Shown: positions 7,946 to 15,510, counted from the first letter of the stretch. The stretch is DNA of 48,789 nucleotides from Bacillota bacterium (GCA_023459795.1 JAEWSP010000022.1:1-48789); one strand, 5' to 3'. Notes: generated by a model from the sequence alone, not told the origin. Program-made: numbers and translations.

Positions 7946-7951
7946 ATGCTT

Positions 7952-8157
7952 TGAGGAAACAGATATAAAGAACCTTATTTGCATGGTTCGAATCCGTGTC
8001 TCTGCCGAAACAAGGACTATCTGTTCGATAAGACGCCCCAGCTGTCGGGAATGCTGCTCCCCTACTCAGACTTCCGGGACATAGTTTACGGCGAAGGGTG
8101 CCTATCGTGTAGGTCCACATGTCTATGGGGCCTGTTTTCTCAGAAATTCATACCCAA
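7952..8157 (+). promoter_or_regulatory. Structured leader RNA, candidate unassigned riboswitch
   Basis: The leader can fold into two abutting domains. Domain I closes with eight perfect pairs, AACAGATA (7958-7965) with TATCTGTT (8018-8025). It encloses a possible CCTTaTTT/AAAcAAGG helix and a 5-bp hairpin CATGG/CCGTG with loop TTCGAAT (7982-7998) that copies a tRNA T arm. Domain II starts at the next base: 8026-8038 pairs with 8096-8107 through CGATA/TATCG and CGCCC/GGGTG. A terminator-like hairpin follows at 8111-8133. GACAT (8078-8082) inside domain II can instead pair with ATGTC (8119-8123) within that hairpin. Parts of domain I (ATATAA, TCTCTGCC, GGACTAT) recall purine riboswitches, but P2, P3 and their loops do not fit. 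No ligand is assigned; a nucleoside or purine is the natural guess from the genes. Confidence 0.6.
8111..8138 (+). terminator. Candidate regulated terminator at the end of the bmp leader
   Basis: AGGTCC (8111-8116) pairs with GGGCCT (8128-8133) including one G-U, and CAT/ATG continues the stem around a GTCT loop with one bulged A. GTTTTCT follows. It lies 20 bases upstream of the bmpA ribosome binding site, where an attenuator would be expected. The short T run makes its unaided strength uncertain. Confidence 0.55.
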
Positions 8158-8170
8158 AGGAGGAAAAAGT

Positions 8171-9286
8171 ATGAAAAAGTCTCTCGTTGGTCTACTCGTA
8201 GTTGCTTCGATGGCCGGTATGGTCGGATGCAAGAAGAATTCTTACGAAATCGCCATTGTTACCGATGTCGGTTCCTTGATGGATGGCGGCTTCAACCAGG
8301 GCACTTACGAAGGCGCCAAGGAGTATGCCGAAGCCAACAAGCTTACCTACAAGTACTACCAGCCGGCGAATGGTTCTTCCGCTACCACGAAGGACCGTGT
8401 CGCTGCCTACAACCTTGCCGTAACCGGCGGAGCAAAGGTAATCGTTGCTCCGGGCTTCATGCAGGCCGATGCTATGGCCGAAGTTGCCGAGAAGAACCCG
8501 ACTGTCAAGTTCCTTTTCGTCGATGGATACACTCTTTCCGATTCCAGCAAGAAGGTTCTTTCCAACGTCACGGCTATTCAGTATAAGGAACAGGAAGCTG
8601 GATATTTCGCTGGCTATAGCGCTGCTATGGATGGTTTCAAGAAGCTCGGCGGAGTCTTCGGCGGAGGCGGATCGAATCCGGCCTGCGACCGCTATGCTTA
8701 TGGCTATGTCCAGGGCATCGAAGATGGTGCCAAGGATAAGGGCGTGACCGACAAGCTTGAGGTCAAGGTTTCCTTCAAGTATGGAGATGCCTTCTCTGCT
8801 TCGACCGAACTCCAGCAGCAGGTTAACGGATGGTACAATGCCGGAACCGAAGTCGTCTTCGCCTGCGGTGGCTCAATGGTCAATTCCGTCGTGGCTGCAG
8901 TCGGAAGCAATACGGACCGCTATATCATCGGTGTCGATGTCGATCAGCAGGCTCTTTCTAAGCAGGTCGTCACTTCTGCCATGAAGGGTCTCGGTGTTTC
9001 CGTCAAGGAAGTCCTTACTGGTTATTATGCTGGCAAGTGGGATGCCGACTATGCTGGCAAGGCCGTCAATCTCGGCGCTGCCGAGGATGCAACCGGTCTT
9101 CCGACCGCGGATGCTTCCTGGAGATTCAAGAACTTCAAGAAGGAACAGTACAATACTCTCTTTGCCAAGGTCAAGGCCGGAACCGTTGTTCCCAAGTCGG
9201 ATATCGACAAGGATTGCAATGTTGCCACCTTCTGGTCTACGAAGTGCGCCGATATGACTCACGTTTCTGTCACTCTCGACAAGTAG
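8171..9286 (+). CDS. bmpA: BMP family nucleoside-binding lipoprotein
   Basis: 371 aa. A substrate-binding lipoprotein of the BmpA/TmpC/PnrA family, held on the outer face of the membrane and delivering nucleosides to the ABC transporter encoded next. The N terminus is a lipoprotein signal with lipobox MVGC (Cys-20). Family features include the AIVTDVGSLMDGGFNQGTYEG strand/turn (shown in part, start about 27), DGYTLSD, GYFAGYSAAMDG, FGGGG and IGVDVDQQ. The start is fixed by an AAAGGAGGAAAAAGT ribosome binding site; a longer in-frame reading from 7979 runs through the structured leader and is rejected. It is the first gene of a bmpA, ATPase, permease, permease operon. Nucleosides are the best-supported ligand for the family; the exact one is unknown. 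Confidence 0.92.
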   Translation: MKKSLVGLLVVASMAGMVGCKKNSYEIAIVTDVGSLMDGGFNQGTYEGAKEYAEANKLTYKYYQPANGSSATTKDRVAAYNLAVTGGAKVIVAPGFMQADAMAEVAEKNPTVKFLFVDGYTLSDSSKKVLSNVTAIQYKEQEAGYFAGYSAAMDGFKKLGGVFGGGGSNPACDRYAYGYVQGIEDGAKDKGVTDKLEVKVSFKYGDAFSASTELQQQVNGWYNAGTEVVFACGGSMVNSVVAAVGSNTDRYIIGVDVDQQALSKQVVTSAMKGLGVSVKEVLTGYYAGKWDADYAGKAVNLGAAEDATGLPTADASWRFKNFKKEQYNTLFAKVKAGTVVPKSDIDKDCNVATFWSTKCADMTHVSVTLDK

Positions 9287-9297
9287 TTAGGTTTGTC

Positions 9298-9333
9298 AGG
9301 CCTTTGCTTATGAAAATAGGTGAAGGCCTTTTT
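9298..9333 (+). terminator. Intercistronic terminator-like hairpin after bmpA
   Basis: AGGCCTT (9298-9304) pairs with AAGGCCT (9323-9329) over an 18-base loop and is followed by five T residues. It lies inside an evident operon, so it is probably leaky and would give more binding protein than transporter, a common arrangement for ABC uptake systems. It may also protect the bmpA 3' end. Confidence 0.65.
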
Positions 9334-9362
9334 ATCAAAGATGGATGAAAGGACTTGGAATA

Positions 9363-11366
9363 ATGGAACCAGAACCAAACTATGTCATTGAAATGCGGGA
9401 TATCGTCAAGGATTTCCCTGGTATCCGTGCGAATGACCACATCACTCTGCAGCTGAAGAAGGGAGAGATTCATGCCCTTCTCGGAGAGAACGGTGCCGGG
9501 AAGTCTACGCTGATGAGCGTACTTTTCGGTCTCTATCAGCCGGATGAAGGTGTCATCCTCAAGGATGGAGTGGAAGTAAAGATTCATTCTCCAAATGATG
9601 CTACCGCCCTCCATATCGGTATGGTCCACCAGCATTTCAAGCTTGTGGAATGCTTCTCTGTTCTGGACAACATCATCCTCGGTGATGAGGATTCCAAAAT
9701 CGGCTGGGTCTCCAAGAAGGAAGCCCGGGCCAAGTGCCTGGACATCATGAAGAAATACGGACTCGAGGTCGATCTGGACCGCAAAGTCAGCGATATTTCT
9801 GTCGGCATGCAGCAGCGTGCCGAGATCCTGAAGATGCTTTACCGGGATAACGACATCCTGATTTTCGATGAACCGACTGCTGTCCTTACCCCGCAGGAGA
9901 TCGAGAGCCTCATGAAGACCATGAAGTTCATGGCCTCCGAAGGGAAATCCATTCTCTTCATCTCCCATAAGCTCAACGAAATCATGGAAGTCGCCAATAC
10001 CTGCACGGTTCTCCGCAAAGGAAAATATGTCGGCACCATTGCAACCAAGGATACGGACGAAGAGAAGCTTGCTGAAATGATGGTCGGACATGAAGTCCAT
10101 TTCACTGTTCCGAAGGGTCCGGCAAATCCGGCTGAAACTATCCTTAAGGTTTCCCATCTCTGCGTGAAGGATCCGATTACCAAGAAGGAAACCGTGGATG
10201 ATGTTTCCTTCGAAGTCCGCAAGGGCGAGATTCTTGCCATTGCCGGTATCGAAGGCAACGGCCAGACGGAGATGATCAATGCCATCACCGGTTTGGAAAA
10301 TTTCCGGAAGGGAACATTTGTCTTCAACGGAGAAGATGTCACCCATAAGTCGGTTTTCCGTAAGATCCAACTGGGTATGTCCCATATTCCGGAAGACAGA
10401 CAGAAATACGGCCTTGTCCTGGACTATGACGTTGCCCAGAATATGGTTATCGAGCAGTACCGGAACAAACCTTTCAGCCATAATGGCTGGATCAATTTTT
10501 CGGCTCGCAAGGACTATTCCGATGAAGTAATCAAGGACTTCGATGTCCGTGCTTCTTTGGGAAGCGAGACGGTTGTTAGAAGCATGTCCGGCGGAAACCA
10601 GCAGAAGCTGATTGTCGGGCGGGAAATGTCCAAGAAGCATTCCCTCCTGGTTGCTGTCCAGCCTACCCGTGGTCTCGATGTCGGAGCCATCGAAGGCATC
10701 CACAAGAAGATCATTGCCGAAAGGGATTCCGGAACTGCTGTTCTTCTAGTCTCTCTTGAACTCGACGAAGTCATGAATCTAGCCGATAGAATATTGGTTA
10801 TGTATGAAGGTAAGATCGTCGGCGCTTTCGATCCGAAGAACGTAACCGTCCAGGAACTCGGTCTCTATATGGCCGGTTCGAAGAAGATGCCGGTCGATGA
10901 ACTGGGCTTCCCGGCAAAGGAAGAAGCTAAGCAGCCCGCTCCTGCTGTCGAGGAAGCTGCTCCTTCCCTGGAAGAAGAAGTTTCCATGCAGACGCCTGTC
11001 TCTTCTGGCTCTGTTCCGCTTAGGGGCAATCCAGAAATCTCCGTGGAAGCAAACGTCGTCCAGCCGCAAGTCGTTCAGCCGCAAGTCGTTCAACCGCAGG
11101 TTGTGCAGCCAGAAGTCGTTCCTGCTGCCCCCGCCCCTGCTCCTGCCAATGTCCTTACTCCGACTCTTGCCAGCAATGCCAAGGAAGACGACAACCTCGT
11201 TATGGCAACTCCTAGCGAAGTTGCAAAATCCGATCCGCAGTTTACTTTGACTCCTACTCTCTCCGGACTTGCCGATCCTAGTGTCGGCGATGCCATCAGC
11301 ACCGGTAACTCCGCGACCCTCTCCGTTCCTGTTACGGCAAACATTCAGGAGGATTTGAAGAAATGA
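9363..11366 (+). CDS. Nucleoside ABC transporter ATP-binding protein with an extended C-terminal tail
   Basis: 667 aa; homologues of NupO/YufO type are about 510 aa. It has two ABC cassettes in one chain. Cassette 1 has Walker A GENGAGKSTLM, signature ISVGMQQRAEIL and LIFDEPTAVL. Cassette 2 has the usual degenerate Walker A (GIEGNGQTEM) and signature MSGGNQQKL with LLVAVQPTRGLD. After about residue 505 comes a Pro/Ala/Val/Gln/Glu-rich tail of some 160 residues containing four VVQPQ-type units and later TLTPTLSGL-like stretches. The tail is probably disordered and is not part of the family. The start at 9363 is preferred over 9345 because AAAGGA lies at the right distance. The stop overlaps the next start (ATGA). 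Confidence 0.9.
   Translation: MEPEPNYVIEMRDIVKDFPGIRANDHITLQLKKGEIHALLGENGAGKSTLMSVLFGLYQPDEGVILKDGVEVKIHSPNDATALHIGMVHQHFKLVECFSVLDNIILGDEDSKIGWVSKKEARAKCLDIMKKYGLEVDLDRKVSDISVGMQQRAEILKMLYRDNDILIFDEPTAVLTPQEIESLMKTMKFMASEGKSILFISHKLNEIMEVANTCTVLRKGKYVGTIATKDTDEEKLAEMMVGHEVHFTVPKGPANPAETILKVSHLCVKDPITKKETVDDVSFEVRKGEILAIAGIEGNGQTEMINAITGLENFRKGTFVFNGEDVTHKSVFRKIQLGMSHIPEDRQKYGLVLDYDVAQNMVIEQYRNKPFSHNGWINFSARKDYSDEVIKDFDVRASLGSETVVRSMSGGNQQKLIVGREMSKKHSLLVAVQPTRGLDVGAIEGIHKKIIAERDSGTAVLLVSLELDEVMNLADRILVMYEGKIVGAFDPKNVTVQELGLYMAGSKKMPVDELGFPAKEEAKQPAPAVEEAAPSLEEEVSMQTPVSSGSVPLRGNPEISVEANVVQPQVVQPQVVQPQVVQPEVVPAAPAPAPANVLTPTLASNAKEDDNLVMATPSEVAKSDPQFTLTPTLSGLADPSVGDAISTGNSATLSVPVTANIQEDLKK
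11055..11114 (+). repeat. Four tandem 15-bp units encoding VVQPQ
   Basis: Four in-frame 15-base units (11055, 11070, 11085, 11100) encode VVQPQ three times and VVQPE once, within the C-terminal tail of the ABC ATPase. The units differ mostly at third codon positions, so they are not very recent copies. They could still expand or contract in whole codons without breaking the frame. Confidence 0.85.
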
Positions 11367-12598
11367 CGAAACAAATTACAAAAACGCAGAAGAAATCCTT
11401 CTCCAAACCTGCGGAAGGCCTGAAGTCTGTCGGCGCCTCCCTGATTTGTATCCTTGCCGGTATCCTGATCGGCTTCATTGTCATGCTTGTTTCCACTCCT
11501 GCACTCGGCTTTGACAAGGCCAACCCCTTTGAGGGCCTTCTTTACCTTTTCGCCGGTCCGTTTACCGCGGGAGATCCTCTCTGTTCTTTCGGTAACATGC
11601 TTTTCTATTCCGTTCCTTTGATTTTCACTTCTTTGAGCGTTGCAGTTGCTTATAAGACCGGTCTTTTCAACATCGGTGCACCAGGACAGTTCCTGGTCGG
11701 AACGATGCTTTCCCTTTTGGTCGCACTTAGCATTGATTCCAACGGAAACACAGGCAAAGGTGTCGGCATCTGGATCCTTGCCGTTGTCCTTGCTGTTCTC
11801 GGCGGTATGATCTGGGGATTGATCCCGGGTCTGCTAAAGGCGTTCTTCGGAATCAACGAAGTCATCGTTACGATTATGACGAACTGGATTGCTGCCAATA
11901 TGTTCTCCTGGGTCTTCTCCCTCGATTCTTTTTCCAGCCTCCGGAATACGGCCAACGGAAAATCTGCCTACCTGATTACGACGGCTGTAACCGGGAATGG
12001 TACTCCTTCCCTAGGGCTTGGGAAGATTACGAACAATTCCTATCTGGATATCGGTATTTTCCTTGCCCTTATCGCTGCGATTCTTTGCTGGGTCCTGATG
12101 ACGAAGACTACCAGGGGTTATTCCATGCGGGCTTGCGGACTGAATAAGTATTCTGCCCGTTATGCCGGTATCAATGATCGCTTCAACATCATGTTCGCCA
12201 TGGGACTTGCCGGTGCACTTGCTGGATTGGGCGGTGGCCTGTATAACCTGAATCCTGGAATCGAATACCAGTGGAAGGTGGCCTACCTCAGTCTTCCTGC
12301 GGAAGGATTCAACGGAATTGCCGGTGCCTTCCTTGCAAACTGCAATCCGATTGCCTGCATCTTTGCCGCAATCTTCATCAAGTACATCGGAGCCGCGGGT
12401 GACAACCTGACCATCGTCGGCTACAACAAGTACTTTGCCGATATCATCATTGCCGTTATCATCTACCTTGCCGGATTCACGAACTTCTTCCGGAATCTTC
12501 TTTCCCGGAAAGGCAAGGACAACAAGGCGGAAATCAGTTCCCTGCATATGAAGATGCTTCTAAAAGGCTTGGATATGACGGAAGGGGGAAGAAAATAA
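11363..12598 (+). CDS. Nucleoside ABC transporter permease (BPD_transp_2 family, first)
   Basis: 411 aa. An integral membrane permease related to NupP/YufP with about 9-10 hydrophobic segments. The family signature is visible as GINEVIVTIMTNWIAANMF (start about 171) and RACGLNKYSARYAGI, then a GLAGALAGLGGGLYNL glycine-rich segment. The N-terminal 25 residues are Lys-rich and cytoplasmic. It starts within the ATPase stop codon (ATGA overlap) and ends overlapping the next permease, so all three are translationally coupled. It forms the channel with the second permease. Confidence 0.9.
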   Translation: MTKQITKTQKKSFSKPAEGLKSVGASLICILAGILIGFIVMLVSTPALGFDKANPFEGLLYLFAGPFTAGDPLCSFGNMLFYSVPLIFTSLSVAVAYKTGLFNIGAPGQFLVGTMLSLLVALSIDSNGNTGKGVGIWILAVVLAVLGGMIWGLIPGLLKAFFGINEVIVTIMTNWIAANMFSWVFSLDSFSSLRNTANGKSAYLITTAVTGNGTPSLGLGKITNNSYLDIGIFLALIAAILCWVLMTKTTRGYSMRACGLNKYSARYAGINDRFNIMFAMGLAGALAGLGGGLYNLNPGIEYQWKVAYLSLPAEGFNGIAGAFLANCNPIACIFAAIFIKYIGAAGDNLTIVGYNKYFADIIIAVIIYLAGFTNFFRNLLSRKGKDNKAEISSLHMKMLLKGLDMTEGGRK

Positions 12599-13593
12599 TG
12601 ACTGCTAGCTTTATTATTCAGCAGACTCTGCTCTGCATGGTTCCCTTCCTTATCGTTGCCTTGGCCGGTGCGTTCTCCGAACATTCCGGTATCATCAACC
12701 TTGGCTTGGATGGCGAAATGATCTTCGGTGCCTTCATCGGCTGCATCTTCTGCCGGTTCATGGTTCAGGGCAAGGTCTTCGGTGAGAATACTGCTAATTC
12801 CCAGTGGCTGTTCCTTCTGGGAATGCTGGTCGGTGCCCTTTCAGGCGCTATCTTCTCCCTTCTTCTCTCCTTCTCCGCAATCCATATGAAGGCGGATCAG
12901 ACGATTGCCGGAACGGCACTCAATATGCTTGCTCCAGCACTTGTCAGTACGTTCGGCCTTCTCTTCTTCGACGGTGAGAGAATCACTTCCGGTGCCATGT
13001 TCCAGCTGACGGCCAATTCCTATTCCAATGCTGCCTTCAGCCAAGCTATCTCTTCCAACGGAATCCTAAGCTTCTTCTTCGATCAGATCTATATCTCTAC
13101 CTATATCGTCATCCTTCTCTTCATCTTCCTTTCTTTCTGGCTCTACCGTTCCAAGACCGGTACGCACTTAAGAGCTTGCGGTGAACATCCTCAGGCTGCT
13201 GCCAGTGTCGGCATCAACGTCTTCAAGATGAGGTATCTTGGGACAACGGTCTCGGGTGCCCTTGCCGGGCTTGGCGGATTCGTCTACATTGCAACGATGA
13301 CCGGGACGGAAGCGGAGAATTCCGTCAGCGGACTCGGCTTCTTAGCCCTTGCCATTATGATCTTCGGCAACTGGAATCCGCTCTACATCGGGCTTGGTTC
13401 CCTTCTCTTTGGATTCGTTAAATGCATCGGAAGCCTCTCGAGCCAGATTCCTTTCCTTTCCCAGCTTCCTCTCCCGATGTACTTCTACAACATGCTACCG
13501 TATGTCATTGTCCTCATTGTTCTTGTTCTTACCCGCAAGAAATCGGGCTGTCCGAAAGCCGAGGGTATTCCATACGACGCCGGAATGCGTTAA
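12598..13593 (+). CDS. Nucleoside ABC transporter permease (BPD_transp_2 family, second)
   Basis: 331 aa, close to NupQ/YufQ. About eight membrane segments. The N-terminal FSEHSGIINLGLDGEMIFGA is the classic motif of this permease branch; KADQTIAGTALNML and LRACGEHPQAAASVGI follow, then ALAGLGGFVYI. The start shares a base with the upstream stop (TAATG), and GGAAGGGGGAAG just before is the ribosome binding site. Last gene of the operon, closed by the terminator at 13602. Confidence 0.9.
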   Translation: MTASFIIQQTLLCMVPFLIVALAGAFSEHSGIINLGLDGEMIFGAFIGCIFCRFMVQGKVFGENTANSQWLFLLGMLVGALSGAIFSLLLSFSAIHMKADQTIAGTALNMLAPALVSTFGLLFFDGERITSGAMFQLTANSYSNAAFSQAISSNGILSFFFDQIYISTYIVILLFIFLSFWLYRSKTGTHLRACGEHPQAAASVGINVFKMRYLGTTVSGALAGLGGFVYIATMTGTEAENSVSGLGFLALAIMIFGNWNPLYIGLGSLLFGFVKCIGSLSSQIPFLSQLPLPMYFYNMLPYVIVLIVLVLTRKKSGCPKAEGIPYDAGMR

Positions 13594-13601
13594 CTCCTTT
13601 G

Positions 13602-13629
13602 GAGGCTGCCCAAGCGGCAGCCTCTTTTT
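13602..13629 (+). terminator. Intrinsic terminator of the BMP transporter operon
   Basis: GAGGCTGCC (13602-13610) pairs perfectly with GGCAGCCTC (13616-13624), followed by a T run. Confidence 0.94.
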
Positions 13630-13702
13630 CTTTCTTTTCCCGTTTCAAGTCCCAGGCAAAGGCATAGAAGAAGCGAAATACCTTAAGGGATATGGAAATA
13701 GC

Positions 13703-13731
13703 TTGAACAAGCACAGGTCCGAGTCTAAAAT
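13703..13731 (+). promoter_or_regulatory. Promoter of fba
   Basis: TTGAAC (13703-13708) and TAAAAT (13726-13731) are 17 bases apart, close to the sigma-A consensus. The start would be near 13738, leaving a 20-base leader with a GGAGGA ribosome binding site. This fits strong constitutive expression of a glycolytic gene. Confidence 0.75.
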
Positions 13732-13758
13732 AAGAGTGTTTCATGGAGGAAAAAAGAC

Positions 13759-14655
13759 ATGTTAGTCAATGCCACTTCGATGTTACGTGCTGCTAAGGCT
13801 CATCATTATGCTGTCGGTCAGTTCAACATCAACAATCTCGAATGGACCAAGAGCGTTCTGCTTACTGCCCAGAAGCTGAATTCGCCTGTCATTCTCGGCG
13901 TTTCCTGCGGTGCTGGTAAGTATATGTGCGGATTCTCCGTTGTTGCGGATATGGTCCGTGCTATGGATAAGGCTCTCGGAATCACTGTTCCGGTTGCTCT
14001 CCATCTCGATCATGGTACTTATGATGCTGCCAAGAAGTGCGTGGAATGTGGATTCACTTCCATCATGTTCGATGGCTCCTCTCTTCCGCTTGACGAGAAT
14101 TTCGCCAAGACCAGAGAACTTGTAAACCTTGCCCATAACCACGGCCTTTCGATCGAAGCCGAGGTCGGCTCGATCGGCGGAACCGAAGACGGCGTCACCG
14201 CTGACGGCGAAGTCGCCGATCCGGAAATCTGCAAGAAGATGGTCAGCCAGGGAATCGATTTCCTTGCTGCCGGTATCGGAAACATCCACGGCATCTACCC
14301 GAAGAACTGGAAGGGACTTCATTTCGATGTCCTTGAGACCATCAACAAGGCTACCGGAAACATCCCACTCGTTCTTCACGGCGGAACCGGCATCCCGGAT
14401 GATATGATCGTCCACGCCATCCACGATGGCGTTTCCAAGATCAACATCAACACGGATTGCCAGCTTGTCTTCGCTCAGGCCACTATCGACTATGTCAAGG
14501 GCGGCTTCGCTGAGCCGACTGCTGACAACAAGACCAAGGGTTATGATCCTAGAAAGCTTCTGAAGCCGGGATGCGATGCCATCGCCAACAAGGTCGAAGA
14601 GAAGATGAAGCTCTTCGAGTCTATCGGCAAGGGCGAAGATTATCTGAACTTCTAG
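13759..14655 (+). CDS. fba: Class II fructose-1,6-bisphosphate aldolase
   Basis: 298 aa, standard for the Firmicute class II (zinc) aldolase. It interconverts fructose-1,6-bisphosphate with dihydroxyacetone phosphate and glyceraldehyde-3-phosphate. Visible signatures: GQFNINNLEW, zinc ligands in LHLDHGTYD (about 81-89), IEAEVGSIGGTEDGV, GNIHGIYP, LVLHGGTGIPD and KININTDCQ. GatY/KbaY-type aldolases are related, but with no tagatose genes nearby the glycolytic role is more likely. It has its own strong promoter and terminator. The ATG follows GGAGGAAAAAAGAC. Confidence 0.95.
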   Translation: MLVNATSMLRAAKAHHYAVGQFNINNLEWTKSVLLTAQKLNSPVILGVSCGAGKYMCGFSVVADMVRAMDKALGITVPVALHLDHGTYDAAKKCVECGFTSIMFDGSSLPLDENFAKTRELVNLAHNHGLSIEAEVGSIGGTEDGVTADGEVADPEICKKMVSQGIDFLAAGIGNIHGIYPKNWKGLHFDVLETINKATGNIPLVLHGGTGIPDDMIVHAIHDGVSKININTDCQLVFAQATIDYVKGGFAEPTADNKTKGYDPRKLLKPGCDAIANKVEEKMKLFESIGKGEDYLNF

Positions 14656-14662
14656 CAAGAAC

Positions 14663-14688
14663 GGCCGGGCTTCTAGCCCGGTCTTTTT
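14663..14688 (+). terminator. Intrinsic terminator of fba
   Basis: CCGGGC (14665-14670) pairs with GCCCGG (14676-14681) over a TTCTA loop and is followed by TCTTTTTT. Confidence 0.88.
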
Positions 14689-14732
14689 TAGACATTTGTC
14701 TAGCAAGTGTCCGCTTTCATACAAAAATACCG

Positions 14733-14761
14733 TTCAAAGGGGCAAGAAAGCGTGGTACTAT
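14733..14761 (+). promoter_or_regulatory. Promoter of the 76-aa membrane protein gene
   Basis: TTCAAA (14733-14738) and TACTAT (14756-14761) are separated by 17 bases. The gene ATG lies about 22 bases after the predicted start site. Confidence 0.5.
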
Positions 14762-14789
14762 ATAGTCACCTAGGAAAGGGGTGTACACC

Positions 14790-15020
14790 ATGAAAGAATT
14801 TGTGAAGTGGATGAACTCGACTCCGAAGATTCTGAAGATTATTTTTACGCTTCCGGGTCTCGACATCATCTGGTCCATCTACAAGCTTATCAAGGCCATT
14901 GCCGATAACAACGCCCTTGAAATCGTCCTTGCCATTCTTCTTCTCTTCTTTGGCCCGACCATCATGTGGATTCTCGATCTCATCTGGGTCGTCATCTACG
15001 ATCGTCCGTTCTGGTTCTAA
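14790..15020 (+). CDS. Small two-segment membrane protein, 76 aa
   Basis: Not recognised as a named family. The peptide begins MKEFVKWMNSTPKILKIIF, with two hydrophobic segments (about 14-31 and 43-67) and an amphipathic, lysine-bearing connection. It ends in an aromatic cluster, YDRPFWF. An AAAGGGG ribosome binding site precedes the ATG. The gene has its own promoter and a strong terminator directly after the stop, so a short, separately regulated transcript is expected. It resembles small membrane-regulator or stress proteins in shape only. Confidence 0.75.
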   Translation: MKEFVKWMNSTPKILKIIFTLPGLDIIWSIYKLIKAIADNNALEIVLAILLLFFGPTIMWILDLIWVVIYDRPFWF

Positions 15021-15028
15021 CCAAAAAA

Positions 15029-15053
15029 GGGAAGCCGCAAGGCTTCCTTTTTT
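15029..15053 (+). terminator. Intrinsic terminator of the 76-aa membrane protein gene
   Basis: GGAAGCC (15030-15036) pairs with GGCTTCC (15041-15047) around GCAA, followed by six T residues; A residues precede it, so it may also stop minus-strand transcription. Confidence 0.92.
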
Positions 15054-15079
15054 CTTTCCCCGAAGAAAGCTTCTATTTA

Positions 15080-15088
15080 TGCTAGAAT
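15080..15088 (+). promoter_or_regulatory. Extended -10 promoter directly before a start codon
   Basis: TGCTAGAAT is an extended -10 ending eight bases before the ATG at 15097. Normal spacing would start transcription at or within about two bases of that ATG. No convincing -35 and no ribosome binding site are present. Confidence 0.5.
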
Positions 15089-15096
15089 AATACCAT

Positions 15097-15462
15097 ATGC
15101 CAGAAACAAAGAAAACAGACGCTTCCTCCCTGAAGGAAGAGGCGAAAGCCGCTCCCAAGGTTCCAGGGGAAGAAGAAAGGTTCGATGCGGATGTCGAGCT
15201 TGCCACTATCAACAAGACCGTCCGCCAGAAAGCCATCGAGAAAAGGAATGCTATTACGAAGTATGCCAAGCTCGGGCTTTTCTTTTCTTTGCTTGGCGGA
15301 ATCATCGGGCTTCCCTTCGATTTCTATGTGATCTTCAGGCCGGAGGCCTGGGACAAGGACAGGAAGATGTCCTACTGGGCCCTTGCCATCGCTCTCTTCG
15401 AGATCATCGTGGCCGGGCTTCTTGTCATCTACTTCTGCCTTAGGAAGGAAGTCGTCGGATAA
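15097..15462 (+). CDS. Small membrane protein, 121 aa, probably leaderless mRNA
   Basis: Not recognised. Residues 1-55 are polar and charged (many Lys, Glu, Ala), residues 60-80 form a first membrane segment (LFFSLLGGIIGLPFDFYVIF) and 93-115 a second. The chosen ATG is the only one near the promoter; there is no ribosome binding site, and the -10 TAGAAT lies eight bases upstream, so a leaderless transcript is likely. The stop codon lies three bases before the IS1182-type element, which therefore spared the reading frame. The natural 3' terminator was probably lost or replaced by the element's end. Confidence 0.7.
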   Translation: MPETKKTDASSLKEEAKAAPKVPGEEERFDADVELATINKTVRQKAIEKRNAITKYAKLGLFFSLLGGIIGLPFDFYVIFRPEAWDKDRKMSYWALAIALFEIIVAGLLVIYFCLRKEVVG

Positions 15463-15465
15463 AAA

Positions 15466-15482
15466 GGGGCTGTTGCAAAACT
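15466..15482 (+). repeat. Left inverted repeat of the IS1182-type element
   Basis: 17 bases identical to the reverse complement of 17286-17302. Its first seven bases (GGGGCTG) also pair with CAGCCCC at 15500-15506. Confidence 0.9.
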
Positions 15483-15510
15483 GGCAAGACAGTATGCGGC
15501 AGCCCCTTTT
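15466..15510 (+). terminator. Terminator-like hairpin formed by the IS left end
   Basis: GGGGCTG (15466-15472) pairs with CAGCCCC (15500-15506), followed by TTTT. It would stop transcripts entering the element from the 121-aa protein gene, both limiting transposase read-through and giving that gene a 3' end. Confidence 0.6.

Noticed and set aside
7930..8005. tRNA gene ending at the T-arm-like hairpin 7982-7998
   Set aside because: No matching 5' acceptor strand, D arm or anticodon arm lies at the required distance; the promoter -10 falls inside the would-be tRNA.
7952..8030. Purine riboswitch upstream of bmpA
   Set aside because: ATATAA, TCTCTGCC and GGACTAT resemble conserved bases, but P2 and P3 of the right length and their kissing loops cannot be formed.
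9270..10703. 477-codon minus-strand frame
   Set aside because: Antisense shadow of the ABC ATPase gene; composition reflects third-position bias only.
11055..11114. VVQPQ units as a CRISPR-like or intergenic repeat
   Set aside because: They are in frame, of codon-multiple length and vary at third positions, so they are coding repeats.
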